DNA from: QVMP01 sp047974325
Lineage (GTDB): Bacteria > Bacteroidota > Bacteroidia > Bacteroidales > Dysgonomonadaceae
NCBI GenBank assembly: GCA_047974325.1
Contig: JBKECE010000235.1
Coordinates: 49,920-113,919 of the forward strand
Reading direction: 5' to 3'
Length of the DNA stretch: 64,000 nt
The notes under the pieces were generated by a model. That model searched no databases and was not told the DNA's origin. It saw only the letters and a program-made list of their open reading frames with translations. The translations under genes and the position numbers were made by a program. Positions 7,651 to 16,461 of the stretch are shown here, one piece after another (position 1 is the first letter of the stretch; every line of letters starts with the position of its first letter).

Positions 7651-9606
7651 CTAGAATTTCTTATTTAGTATTCTCACAGCATTTAATATGGCGAGCAATG
7701 CTACACCAACATCGGCAAACACGGCTTCCCACATTGTAGCTATTCCCATAGCACCCAGTAACAGAACCAGCAGTTTGATCGAAAATGCCAGAATTATATT
7801 TTGAATCACGATTTGCCTTGTGGCCTTAGATATTTTTATGGCAACGGCTATTCTTGATGGCTGATCGGTCTGAATTATGACATCGGCAATTTCTATGGCA
7901 GCATCGCTGCCCATTCCTCCCATGGCAATGCCGACATCGCTCAACGCAAGCGAGGGTGCATCATTGATGCCGTCACCCACAAATGCGACAACATTATTTT
8001 TGTCGGCTTTCAGCTTTTCAATATATTCCACTTTGTCTTCAGGCAGTAAATTACCGGAAACATCATCAATCCCGAGTTCTCCTGCAATTTTGTCGGCAAT
8101 CGATTGTTTGTCTCCACTGAGCATCACTATTTTCTTTATACCTTGTGAATGTAGTTCTTCGATGGCTATTTTAGCATCATCTTTTATTTCATCTGCAATG
8201 GTGATGTATCCGCTATATACATTGTCGATGGCTACTACGACAATCGTTTCCACAATGGAATCTATCTTCTTATCATAGACCACACCTTGCTTTTGCATCA
8301 GTTTAGTATTACCTGCCAAAACTCGTTTTCCGTCAATCGTGCCGCAAAGCCCATGTCCGGAAATTTCTTCCACATTTGATGCCGGATAGGCAATATGAGA
8401 TCCTTTGCTGTATTCTGTTATTGCTTTTGCTATCGGATGAGTCGAGTTGCTTTCCAGAGCAGCTACGGTGTTTATAAATACCTGTTTATCCATATTGGGT
8501 GAAGATATTTCCTGCACCTGAAAAACACCTTGTGTGAGAGTCCCTGTTTTATCCATGACCACCGTATTTACTTTTGTCATTATCTCCAGATAATTGGCTC
8601 CTTTGAATAATATTCCGTATCGTGATGCAGCACCAATACCACCAAAATAACCGAGAGGAATAGAAATGACCAATGCGCATGGACAGGATATTACCAGAAA
8701 GACCAATGCTCTGTAGAGCCATATTTTGAAAACATAGTCGGAAACAAAAAGCAAAGGAAGAACAGTTATTGCTAATGCTAGGAGAAATACAATAGGTGTA
8801 TATATTTTGGCAAATTTGCGGATCAATAGCTCTGTTTTTGCTTTACGTGTGGATGCGTTCTGAACCAGATCCAATATTTTTGCCAGAGAACTGTCAGAAT
8901 ACAGTTTTTCTACTTTTATTTCAATCACGTTATCCAGATTCAGCATCCCGGCCAGAACAGGTTCATCTTGTTTTATGCTTTTAGGCTTGCTTTCACCCGT
9001 CAGAGCCGATGTGTTAAAACTGCTTTTTGCCGACAGTAAAACACCATCCAAAGGAACTTTTTCGCCGGCTTTTACCTGTATCGTTTCACCAATTTCCACG
9101 CTCTCTGGCGCTACGTTCTGATATGTTCCATTTCTAAGCACAGAAGCAGAGTCTGGTCGGATATCCAGAAGTGCTTTTATGTTGTTCTTTGCCTTATTGA
9201 CGGCCGAATCCTGAAATAATTCTCCCACGGCATAAAAAAGCATCACAGCTACACCTTCGGGATATTCGCCTATGGCAAAAGCTCCGAGTGTTGCAATACC
9301 CATTAATGAAAACTCATTGAAGAAGTCTTTTTGTAGCATCAATTCAAAAGCATCTTTCAAAACCGGAAAACCGACTGGGATGTATGCAATGATGTACCAT
9401 GCCAGACGCACATAGCCTGTAAAGAAACTGTTGCTGATGAAATAATCGAAAGAGAGTCCTATGAGTAATAATACAAAACTGAGCACTGCGGGAATGTAGA
9501 CCTTTTTGGAGGAGTTTAGTTCATTATCGTGCTCTGTTTTCTGTTCGTGGTTGCTACAACTACAGTGTGCGCAACAGCCTGCTGTATGTTCATTAGAATG
9601 TGCCAT
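7651..9606 (-). CDS. zntA: Heavy-metal translocating P1B-type ATPase (Zn/Cd/Pb export type)
   Basis: A 651-residue metal-exporting ATPase. Visible motifs are the metal-binding CPC in SCPCALVISIP, the phosphorylated aspartate in DKTGTLTQG, the HP-type loop in SNSTHPIAKAI, and the hinge GDGINDAPSLALSDVGIAMG. Eight membrane segments fit the P1B plan. CPC together with a DVGIA-type tail fits zinc/cadmium/lead export rather than copper. The protein is shorter than typical ZntA because the N-terminal HMA domain is missing; instead residues 1-30 are rich in His and Cys (CCAHCSCSNH). The gene follows a Fur-family gene, and a 15-base palindrome sits just upstream of its promoter, so it is probably metal-induced. 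Confidence 0.93.
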   Translation of the reverse strand: MAHSNEHTAGCCAHCSCSNHEQKTEHDNELNSSKKVYIPAVLSFVLLLIGLSFDYFISNSFFTGYVRLAWYIIAYIPVGFPVLKDAFELMLQKDFFNEFSLMGIATLGAFAIGEYPEGVAVMLFYAVGELFQDSAVNKAKNNIKALLDIRPDSASVLRNGTYQNVAPESVEIGETIQVKAGEKVPLDGVLLSAKSSFNTSALTGESKPKSIKQDEPVLAGMLNLDNVIEIKVEKLYSDSSLAKILDLVQNASTRKAKTELLIRKFAKIYTPIVFLLALAITVLPLLFVSDYVFKIWLYRALVFLVISCPCALVISIPLGYFGGIGAASRYGILFKGANYLEIMTKVNTVVMDKTGTLTQGVFQVQEISSPNMDKQVFINTVAALESNSTHPIAKAITEYSKGSHIAYPASNVEEISGHGLCGTIDGKRVLAGNTKLMQKQGVVYDKKIDSIVETIVVVAIDNVYSGYITIADEIKDDAKIAIEELHSQGIKKIVMLSGDKQSIADKIAGELGIDDVSGNLLPEDKVEYIEKLKADKNNVVAFVGDGINDAPSLALSDVGIAMGGMGSDAAIEIADVIIQTDQPSRIAVAIKISKATRQIVIQNIILAFSIKLLVLLLGAMGIATMWEAVFADVGVALLAILNAVRILNKKF

Positions 9607-9649
9607 TACTATATAATATTTGTTGTTTTATTATTTAACTAATTAATGG

Positions 9650-9657
9650 CAAAGGTA
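9650..9657 (-). promoter_or_regulatory. -7 promoter box of the metal ATPase gene
   Basis: The minus strand reads TACCTTTG, a perfect TAnnTTTG box. It is exactly 12 bases downstream of the palindromic operator and about 45 bases before the ATG, giving a short leader. Confidence 0.65.
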
Positions 9658-9669
9658 TAATATATTTGA

Positions 9670-9684
9670 TGCAACTAAGTTGCA
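9670..9684 (-). promoter_or_regulatory. Fur-family-type operator palindrome (copy 1)
   Basis: TGCAACTTAGTTGCA on the minus strand is a perfect 7-1-7 inverted repeat, the geometry of Fur-family boxes. It overlaps the last codons and TAG stop of the fur-like gene and precedes the ATPase promoter by 12 bases. The identical 15-mer with the same 12-base spacing lies before the RND efflux operon at 59174-59188. Binding by the adjacent Fur-family protein is inference. Confidence 0.7.
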
Positions 9685-10097
9685 AATTTTGAACATTGGT
9701 CGCAAAGCCCTTTCAATACGAAATTGATACTTTCGAGTTCAAAATTTGGAGGCAACTGAACTTTGGGTATAGAAATATTCTCAAGGCAATGTGTTGTTTT
9801 GCATCTGTTGCAATAAAAATGAGCATGCAGATCTTTTAGAGAGCAAGAGCAGTCTGGATTGCAAACCGAATATTTAATGGAGCCGGAGCCGTCATCGATG
9901 CTATGAATAAGTAATTTTTCATGAAACAAAGCAATGGTTCTTGACAATGTCGATTTATCAACAGTGTCAAGAACATTTTCCATATCGGCCAGACTAAAAG
10001 CTTGTGGATAGTCCAGCATTGCTTTAAAAACCAACAGTCTCACTGATGTTGGTTTTATACCTCTTTCTTCGAGTCTTTGTTCAAATATTGCATTCAT
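9675..10097 (-). CDS. Fur-family metal-responsive transcriptional repressor
   Basis: A 140-residue protein of the Fur/Zur/PerR family: an N-terminal winged helix (RGIKPTSVRLLVFKAML, then DKSTLSRTIALF) and a C-terminal metal-binding part with DLHAHFYCNRC, the H-x-H-x-x-C-x-x-C segment, and a final CDQC. The two CxxC pairs suggest a structural zinc. It lies directly upstream of a metal-exporting ATPase on the same strand and its stop codon is inside a Fur-like palindrome controlling that gene, so it most likely regulates metal efflux. Its metal is unknown; the exporter context argues against simple iron-uptake control. Confidence 0.9.
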   Translation of the reverse strand: MNAIFEQRLEERGIKPTSVRLLVFKAMLDYPQAFSLADMENVLDTVDKSTLSRTIALFHEKLLIHSIDDGSGSIKYSVCNPDCSCSLKDLHAHFYCNRCKTTHCLENISIPKVQLPPNFELESINFVLKGLCDQCSKFAT

Positions 10098-10107
10098 GTC
10101 ATTTAGA

Positions 10108-10122
10108 TAAGAATGATTCTAA
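10108..10122. promoter_or_regulatory. Candidate autoregulatory site of the Fur-family gene
   Basis: TAAGAATGATTCTAA is a 7-1-7 near-palindrome with one mismatch. It lies between the -7 box and the ATG of the fur-like gene. Its sequence differs from the TGCAACT palindrome, so a different regulator could bind here. Confidence 0.3.
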
Positions 10123-10126
10123 ATAA

Positions 10127-10134
10127 CAAAGTTA
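10127..10134 (-). promoter_or_regulatory. -7 promoter box of the Fur-family gene
   Basis: The minus strand reads TAACTTTG, matching TAnnTTTG, 30 bases upstream of the ATG. Confidence 0.5.
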
Positions 10135-10210
10135 CCAATCATATACGATATATAGAAAACAAAAAAACTTTTTTTAATGAAAATAACCATTTGAAAATTA
10201 CTATTCACAC

Positions 10211-11833
10211 TTAAAAAATGATTGCACCCATAATCCGGGGGATAAAATAAACGATGAGCCCGGCAATGACTATATATCCCAGAGCAAAAGGAAGTGCTTT
10301 TTTCATAATTTCGCCCTCCTGTCCTTGTTGTCCGCAAGCAGAAGTGGCAACAGCAATGCTCTGTGGAGATATGATCTTGCCGCCTGTTGCACCTGTTGTG
10401 TTGGCTGCAGCCAACCAACTTGGATCAACCCCGATCTGGTGCGCAACTGACGATTGCAATTTTCCGAATAGAATGTTCGATGATGTGTCACTCCCTGTGA
10501 GGAATGTGCCCAGACATCCTATGGCCGGAGCAAACAGTGGATATAACGATCCGGTGGCTAAGGCTAGTGCTGTGCCCAAAACGGTTATCATGCCCGAAAA
10601 ATCCATCACGGAAGATAAAGCAATGAGGCAACTAACCGTGATGATCGTTTTCTTTTGCAATTTGAACACTTTCCACAATAGTTTAAACAAATCTCCAATT
10701 CGGGCACCTTGTATGAGTCCGCCGATGATAGAACCCACAAATAATAAAACTCCGGCATCGATGAGTGATGCTTTTACTATTCTTGCTTTTACTAATCCTG
10801 ATGTGACATCAAAAATATCAAATGATAATTTAGCTGTGAGAATAGGTTCTAAAATATTTTTTATAGGTAAAAGAGGACTGGTGAGAACCACTAAAAATAA
10901 TATGATGGCATATACGCTCCATGCGTTGAGAATCTCCCGTGTGGAGCGTTTGGGGAATTTCGATTTGAGTTCCTTGTCTTCTTTTGTTCTTGTTAGTTTT
11001 GCATAAATGATTATGGTAACAATAGATGCCAAACTACCCACAATGGCAGGAGTTTCGGCTCCCATATATATGGCTGCGATGTATTGAGTTGCCAAAGATA
11101 CACCACCAACAACCGCACTCATAAGGATATGTTTCGGGATCGATTTCACCCGAGGGTCTGTCATAAATACCAAGACAAAAGGTATGAGAAACATCAAAGG
11201 AGACAATTGTAATACAACATGTGAACTCAAGGTTTGTATGTCGGATATTCCGGCTTGTTCAGACAGCACTTTTACGGGTGTTCCCACGGCACCGAATGCC
11301 GTAGCAACACTGTTGGCAATGAGGCTTGTGACTGCCGAAAACAATGGTGTGAATCCCAAACTTATCAATATTGCTGCAGGAATAGCCACCGCTGTGCCAA
11401 ATCCGGCCATGCCCTCCAATAAACTACCGAATCCCCATGTGAGAAGCAAAACTTGCACACATTTGTCGGATGAGATTGACGAAAACTGTTCTTTCAGAAT
11501 CTCCATTTTTCCGGTATGTACCAATACATTGTAGCTGAAAATAGCCATAATGATAATGATCAAGATTGGGAAAATAGCTTTGAGTACGCCATAAATAACA
11601 GCTAGTCCTGTATCGCTCATTTGAAATCCGAAACCAAAAATGGCAATAAGGATTGCCACGAAAAGTGTCAATAAAGCGCTTTTGTCTCCGGCCATTTTAA
11701 GAAAGCCCATCAGGACAATGTGCAAAACGACAGGAATGGCTGCAAAAATGATGTGTAGCCAAGATGTGTCGACTGTTCCTGCCAATGCAGGAGTTTGCAG
11801 TGCGATGATAAATAAGTTGTTCATGTGAAGCAT
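10211..11833 (-). CDS. lctP: L-lactate permease (LctP family)
   Basis: A 540-residue polytopic membrane protein of the lactate permease family, with about 12-14 hydrophobic segments and conserved stretches WGFGSLLEGMAGFGTAVAIP, ANSVATAFGAVGTPV and FLTGSDTSSNILFGKLQ. It moves lactate (probably with protons) across the inner membrane. It is a single minus-strand gene, divergent from the TonB receptor gene. The start may be the second methionine (MNNLFIIALQTPAL), three codons in. No lactate utilisation enzymes are adjacent; the 2-hydroxyacid dehydrogenase 5 kb away need not be related. Confidence 0.92.
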   Translation of the reverse strand: MLHMNNLFIIALQTPALAGTVDTSWLHIIFAAIPVVLHIVLMGFLKMAGDKSALLTLFVAILIAIFGFGFQMSDTGLAVIYGVLKAIFPILIIIIMAIFSYNVLVHTGKMEILKEQFSSISSDKCVQVLLLTWGFGSLLEGMAGFGTAVAIPAAILISLGFTPLFSAVTSLIANSVATAFGAVGTPVKVLSEQAGISDIQTLSSHVVLQLSPLMFLIPFVLVFMTDPRVKSIPKHILMSAVVGGVSLATQYIAAIYMGAETPAIVGSLASIVTIIIYAKLTRTKEDKELKSKFPKRSTREILNAWSVYAIILFLVVLTSPLLPIKNILEPILTAKLSFDIFDVTSGLVKARIVKASLIDAGVLLFVGSIIGGLIQGARIGDLFKLLWKVFKLQKKTIITVSCLIALSSVMDFSGMITVLGTALALATGSLYPLFAPAIGCLGTFLTGSDTSSNILFGKLQSSVAHQIGVDPSWLAAANTTGATGGKIISPQSIAVATSACGQQGQEGEIMKKALPFALGYIVIAGLIVYFIPRIMGAIIF

Positions 11834-12010
11834 TTTATAAATTACAATCCCTTTTCATTAAAATCAATGTTGCAAAGTATAAATTTTTTGTGATAAAATC
11901 ATGCCATCCTTCTATGTTAGATTGCATTAAATATTGTTTTATTACAAGTTTTCTTTTTTCTATTTTTTCATATAGATTCCGGCTAAGATTCAAAAACATA
12001 TAATTTTCTT

Positions 12011-12018
12011 TATCTTTG
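12011..12018 (+). promoter_or_regulatory. -7 promoter box of the TonB receptor gene
   Basis: TATCTTTG matches TAnnTTTG. It ends only 4 bases before the first possible ATG (12023), so the transcript would start at or after that codon; the second in-frame ATG at 12038 is therefore the likelier start. Confidence 0.5.
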
Positions 12019-12022
12019 GCAT

Positions 12023-14146
12023 ATGTTACACCGTTTTATGACACATAAACTACGTATTATCAGGTATATATTGTCAATTTGTTTTATTTGCTGCTTTAGT
12101 ATTAAGATTTCTTCCCAGACTGTTGATGCGGATACAATCTCTAAGAATAAAAAAAACGTTGATCTGGACGAAGTGATCATAGAACAAGATGCCCGAAAGA
12201 AAATGTCCGGAACTCTTTCAGGAAAAGTGATCCTGAATGTTGAGGCTGTGAAATCAATGCCGGCCATAATGGGCAATGTTGATGTTTTGAAAATGCTGGA
12301 ACTCACACCCGGGGTGCAGACATCCGGAGACGGAAATACAAACCTTTATGTGAGAGGTGGAGATCCGGGACAAAATCTATTGTTGTATGGCGGAAACACA
12401 ATCTATACACCGGGGCATATTCTCTCTTTTTTTCCGTTGTTCAATATCAATCATCTGTCGTCCGTAGAACTTTTGAAAAGTGGAGTCGATGCCCAATACG
12501 GCGGATTTCTGAGTTCAACGGTTGCGGTCAGAAGTAAAACCTCTTTGCCTTCCAAAACAAATTTAAAAGGAGATGTCGGCATTTTGTCCTCGCAGGCAAC
12601 CTTAGAATTGGTGCTGAACAACAGTTGGGGTGCATACATATCGGGGCGCAAGACGTATCTGGAATTGCTTCTCAAACCTCTATTGGGTGCTACCATAAAC
12701 AATAATGCAGAGAATGACCTCAACAATATGAAATATGACTTTTATGACTCCAATGTGACGTTAATAGGTCAGATTTCTGCGAAAAATAAATTGATCGTGG
12801 ACGCTTTTCTTGGAACTGACAAACTGGATATAACGGAAGAAGAGATAGCGATAGATGGTTTTCTGCAATGGAGCAATTTGTCACTATCGGCCAAACTGGA
12901 GACTTCTATCAATGACCGGATTGCTTTTGAGCAGAGTATACTTTATAGTGCTTTTGATAATCAGCTGGAAACCAGTCAGTCTTCAATTTCTATTCATTTA
13001 AAATCAACGATCAAAGATGTAGGGTATAAAAACAGGCTGATGTATAAGTTTAAGGGAATTCCAATGGAAAGTGGTATGAGTTACATTTATCACGATCTAT
13101 TGCCCCAAAAGATGAAAATGATCAATGCTAGTATAACTTATGAAAATGAAGCAATAAAAAAAAGCAGAGCTCATGATTGGGGCATATTCACATCGGCAGT
13201 GCTGAAAATGAATTCAAAGCTTGTATTAGAGCCCGGACTACGCTATAATATTTTCAGTTCTTCAGTAGGAAGCACAGGAAAACCGAAAACGTTTCACAGT
13301 ATCGATCTTCGTTTTTTGGGACGATACCAATTAAGCGAAGATCAATTCCTTCGGGGGTCATACAGTCACAATAATCAATATATAAATAAGTTGACACCAT
13401 CAAGTTTGGGTCTACCGACCGATTTTTGGGTTTCGGCATCAAATGATGTCTTACCACAATATGGGGATGAACTTTCGGCCGGATATTATCGGTCTTTTCT
13501 GAACGGAGATTATGAGCTATCGTCCGATATTTACTATAGGCAGATGAAAAATGCGACTGAATTTAACCAGAGTTTTCTCGCGAACGAAGATACCCCTTAT
13601 TCTGATAAAATATACTATGGCAGAGGCAAAGCATATGGTATTGAATTGATATTGAAGAAGAATAGTGGCCGTCTCACAGGATGGTTCAGTTATAGCTTAG
13701 GAAAAGCAGACCGGAAGTTTGACGATATCAATCATGGAAAAACATTCCCGGCAAGATTTGACCGCACACACGATTTATCTATCGTGAGTTCTTATCACAT
13801 CAGTCATAAATGGGATGTATCGCTTGTGTATAAATATGCAACGGGTAATGCCTACACTCAGCCTTCGTCGTGGTATTTTGTCAATGGCATGCCAGTGAAA
13901 GATTATGATAAATATAACGGATCACGTATGCCGGATTATAACAGAACAGACATAAATGTGAATTATTGGTTCAGAAAAAATAACGGTCTCAATTTTTCGA
14001 TATATAATATATTTGCAGTGAACAATCCGGTCTATACATTTTTGTTGGTGAGAAAAGATAAATATTCAGATAAGATCATTGTGAACATAAAAAACAAAAA
14101 ATTATTCACGATGGTACCTTCAATCAGTTGGAAATTTAATTTTTAA
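12023..14146 (+). CDS. TonB-dependent outer-membrane receptor
   Basis: This is a 707-residue TonB-dependent receptor (702 from the more likely start at 12038). A signal peptide is followed almost at once by the plug domain (VDLDEVIIEQDARKKMSGTL; LTPGVQTSGDGNTNLYVRGG; SSVELLKSGVDAQYGGFLSS) and then a 22-strand barrel ending in an aromatic residue (SWKFNF). The carboxypeptidase-like N-terminal domain of many Bacteroidota receptors is absent. It takes up an unknown ligand across the outer membrane using TonB energy. The next gene, 7 bases downstream, encodes a DUF4249 lipoprotein, the usual partner of this receptor class. Confidence 0.9.
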   Translation: MLHRFMTHKLRIIRYILSICFICCFSIKISSQTVDADTISKNKKNVDLDEVIIEQDARKKMSGTLSGKVILNVEAVKSMPAIMGNVDVLKMLELTPGVQTSGDGNTNLYVRGGDPGQNLLLYGGNTIYTPGHILSFFPLFNINHLSSVELLKSGVDAQYGGFLSSTVAVRSKTSLPSKTNLKGDVGILSSQATLELVLNNSWGAYISGRKTYLELLLKPLLGATINNNAENDLNNMKYDFYDSNVTLIGQISAKNKLIVDAFLGTDKLDITEEEIAIDGFLQWSNLSLSAKLETSINDRIAFEQSILYSAFDNQLETSQSSISIHLKSTIKDVGYKNRLMYKFKGIPMESGMSYIYHDLLPQKMKMINASITYENEAIKKSRAHDWGIFTSAVLKMNSKLVLEPGLRYNIFSSSVGSTGKPKTFHSIDLRFLGRYQLSEDQFLRGSYSHNNQYINKLTPSSLGLPTDFWVSASNDVLPQYGDELSAGYYRSFLNGDYELSSDIYYRQMKNATEFNQSFLANEDTPYSDKIYYGRGKAYGIELILKKNSGRLTGWFSYSLGKADRKFDDINHGKTFPARFDRTHDLSIVSSYHISHKWDVSLVYKYATGNAYTQPSSWYFVNGMPVKDYDKYNGSRMPDYNRTDINVNYWFRKNNGLNFSIYNIFAVNNPVYTFLLVRKDKYSDKIIVNIKNKKLFTMVPSISWKFNF

Positions 14147-14153
14147 AAAAAAG

Positions 14154-15011
14154 ATGAACTGGATGAAATACTTGTATTTTGTACTTTTGTTACCTGCATT
14201 TTTGCTTTTGGCGTGTGATAAGGAAGCGTCAGTAGAATTTGGAACGTATGAACCTAAGATTGTGGTGGAAGGCAGTATCGAAAATGGTCGATATGCCTCT
14301 GTACTCCTTTCGGAATCGGCTTCAATGAATGGACCTAAAGATACGGCCAGCCTGCTGAATCAGGTGATAAGGTCGGCTAAAGTGACCGTTTCGGATGGCG
14401 AAAATTCAGAAATACTAATCCTGACGGTGAATAAAAGTAAAATACCTCCTTATGAATATGCAGGTACTCAAATACGAGGCGAAGCCGGAAAAACATATTA
14501 TCTGACAATTGAATGCCGAGGCAAAACGATTACAGCTCAAACCTATATTCCCAAACCCGTTCCTCTCGAAAATATAAGTTTCCGGAAAGAAGCAGGCAAA
14601 GATAGTATAGGTTACATTTATATAAATTTCAGGAATACGTCGGATGATTACTATCGCGTGTCGACGCAGGATATGTCAACCCAAACATCACTCGTTCCTT
14701 GTTTATATGGAAATATGGATAATAAATTCTATCCCAAAGATGAGCTTATCTCTATCCAAATAAACAAAGGACCAACTATTTTCCCTTACACAGATTTCAG
14801 AACCTATTTTATGACAGGTTCTATGATGAGAATAAAATTTAGCACACAACCTAAGGCTGCATACGATTTTTGGAACAGCTATCAGAATGAAGTCCTGAAT
14901 GCTCAGAATCCAATATTTCCGGCAAACGAAAATCTTAAATCAAATATTAATGGTGGGATTGGTATTTGGAGCGGATATGGAAGTTACACCTATTATAAAA
15001 TATTGGAATAA
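14154..15011 (+). CDS. DUF4249 lipoprotein, partner of the TonB receptor
   Basis: A 285-residue lipoprotein: the signal peptide ends in LLLACDKE with the lipobox cysteine near residue 21. The mature part follows the DUF4249 pattern, with an early PKIVVEGSIENG segment, a beta-sandwich-like region containing VTVSDGENSEIL, and GEAGKTYYLTIECRGKTITA. Family members are encoded next to TonB-dependent receptors and are thought to sit at the cell surface as an accessory lid or binding protein; this is family knowledge, not proven here. The 7-base gap indicates co-transcription with the receptor. Confidence 0.82.
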   Translation: MNWMKYLYFVLLLPAFLLLACDKEASVEFGTYEPKIVVEGSIENGRYASVLLSESASMNGPKDTASLLNQVIRSAKVTVSDGENSEILILTVNKSKIPPYEYAGTQIRGEAGKTYYLTIECRGKTITAQTYIPKPVPLENISFRKEAGKDSIGYIYINFRNTSDDYYRVSTQDMSTQTSLVPCLYGNMDNKFYPKDELISIQINKGPTIFPYTDFRTYFMTGSMMRIKFSTQPKAAYDFWNSYQNEVLNAQNPIFPANENLKSNINGGIGIWSGYGSYTYYKILE

Positions 15012-15076
15012 AGTCAATTATATGAAATAAAGATAAACCTGATCAAACGGGAAATTAAACTTTTTTCACAAAGGAA

Positions 15077-15106
15077 TTGTTAAATTGGAAAATATACCTA
15101 TCTTTG
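15077..15106 (+). promoter_or_regulatory. Promoter of the 15.2-kb lipoprotein gene
   Basis: TTG at 15077-15079, 19 bases, then TATCTTTG at 15099-15106: a full match to the Bacteroidota consensus (TTG, 19-21 bases, TAnnTTTG), 53 bases before the ATG. Confidence 0.75.
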
Positions 15107-15159
15107 CCCCAAATTAAAGAGACAGACTTAATACACTAACTAACCATAATTCTTATTTT

Positions 15160-16380
15160 ATGAAGAAATTTTTTTTAACATTTGCAACCGTTGCATTTTT
15201 TCTTTCTCCATTTTTTACTTCTTGTTCAGACAAAGATGACAATGAAGTAATTGATCCGGCGAAATATCCTTATTCGTCACTCACTCCTGAGCAACAAAAA
15301 ACAAAACTTGGTGATGATGCTAACGCTTTCATATCTAAAATAGATGCCCTGAGCAGCTCTAAGGCAATAGAACTTTTGAGAACATTTAACGCTTTAACTG
15401 AAATCGACCAACCACAAGGTTTTCCTGAAGGTGGAAGTAGTGCGATCATCAAAGTTCAGGATTTTTATGGTAAATATACTTGGAATAAAACAACAAATAA
15501 ATGGGATAAGACGGCTTCGTCAGACAAACTTGTATTTGTATTGCCGGCAACGCGCACTGGCACAACAAATAATGGACAAATTGAAATTACGGGTATCGCA
15601 TCCAATGTGAAAACTGACGACGGCTATCAGATACCACAACAGTTAGATGCCATACTTAATGTAGATAATGTTCAGGTGGGTAGTATCCATATTAAGGCTA
15701 CAGAAGTGAGCGATATTGCAGCTCCCAGAACTGCCGAAGTGAAATATGTAATTGATGATTATACATTGGCGGTGAATGCAACAAAAAGTTCTACTTCAAA
15801 GAATGTTTCCACATTTAAATTGATGAAAGGCTCGGAAATTCTCTTAGACGGAAGTGCAAATCTGGTGGCTAACTTAGACCAGATCATTCAAGATGAAGAT
15901 AATGTATCGAGCATTGGTGATGGTGACGTTGCTGTCAGAATCACGAACAACTTGGAGTTGAAAGGATCTGTTGATTTTAAAAATATTATTTCAAAGCAAT
16001 CCGAAATTGAAGATAAATACGATGCTCTCGAATATTACGATGAAGTAAACCATACATATGTTTATCTGACTGATGCACAGGAAAAAGAAAGAGCAGAAGA
16101 ATTGGCTGCTGTTGTAAATCAATATTCAAATGTTATTTTAGCTTCCAGAGCCGACCAGACAAAAATTGCAACTGTGAAGATGAGAGCAAAAAAATATGAA
16201 GATACATATACATACTGGAATGGTAGTCAGAACGTAACATATACTGATGTCTATTATGAGCAAGTTCCCGTACTTTTCTTCAATGATAGCACAAGTGTTG
16301 ATGCAGAGGTTTATTTCAGCGCAGGATTCAACACTGTACTTAATTCTTGGAACAGCTTTGTATCAAAATTTGGATTTTAA
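15160..16380 (+). CDS. Lipoprotein of unknown function
   Basis: A 406-residue protein with a lipoprotein signal (MKKFFLTFATVAFFLSPFFT then SCSDKDD; lipobox cysteine at about residue 22). The mature part begins with an acidic linker, then a helical region near residues 45-90 (TPEQQKTKLGDDANAFISK), a middle region that looks beta-rich, and a second helical region with DAQEKERAEELAAVVNQY. No named family was recognised. It has its own strong promoter and its own terminator, so it is a single-gene unit and not part of the receptor operon upstream. Anchoring to a membrane, facing the periplasm or the cell surface, is the only safe functional statement. Confidence 0.75.
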   Translation: MKKFFLTFATVAFFLSPFFTSCSDKDDNEVIDPAKYPYSSLTPEQQKTKLGDDANAFISKIDALSSSKAIELLRTFNALTEIDQPQGFPEGGSSAIIKVQDFYGKYTWNKTTNKWDKTASSDKLVFVLPATRTGTTNNGQIEITGIASNVKTDDGYQIPQQLDAILNVDNVQVGSIHIKATEVSDIAAPRTAEVKYVIDDYTLAVNATKSSTSKNVSTFKLMKGSEILLDGSANLVANLDQIIQDEDNVSSIGDGDVAVRITNNLELKGSVDFKNIISKQSEIEDKYDALEYYDEVNHTYVYLTDAQEKERAEELAAVVNQYSNVILASRADQTKIATVKMRAKKYEDTYTYWNGSQNVTYTDVYYEQVPVLFFNDSTSVDAEVYFSAGFNTVLNSWNSFVSKFGF

Positions 16381-16404
16381 TGTAAACTGTATCCATAAAC
16401 AAAC

Positions 16405-16436
16405 AAAAAAGAGCAATCTGATGATTGCTCTTTTTT
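16405..16436. terminator. Bidirectional terminator
   Basis: AAAAAAGAGCAATC pairs perfectly with GATTGCTCTTTTTT around a TGAT loop, between the lipoprotein gene and the convergent dehydrogenase gene. The A and T tails allow use from both sides. Confidence 0.9.
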
Positions 16437-16461
16437 GTTAATTCATTGTGTGATTATAGCT

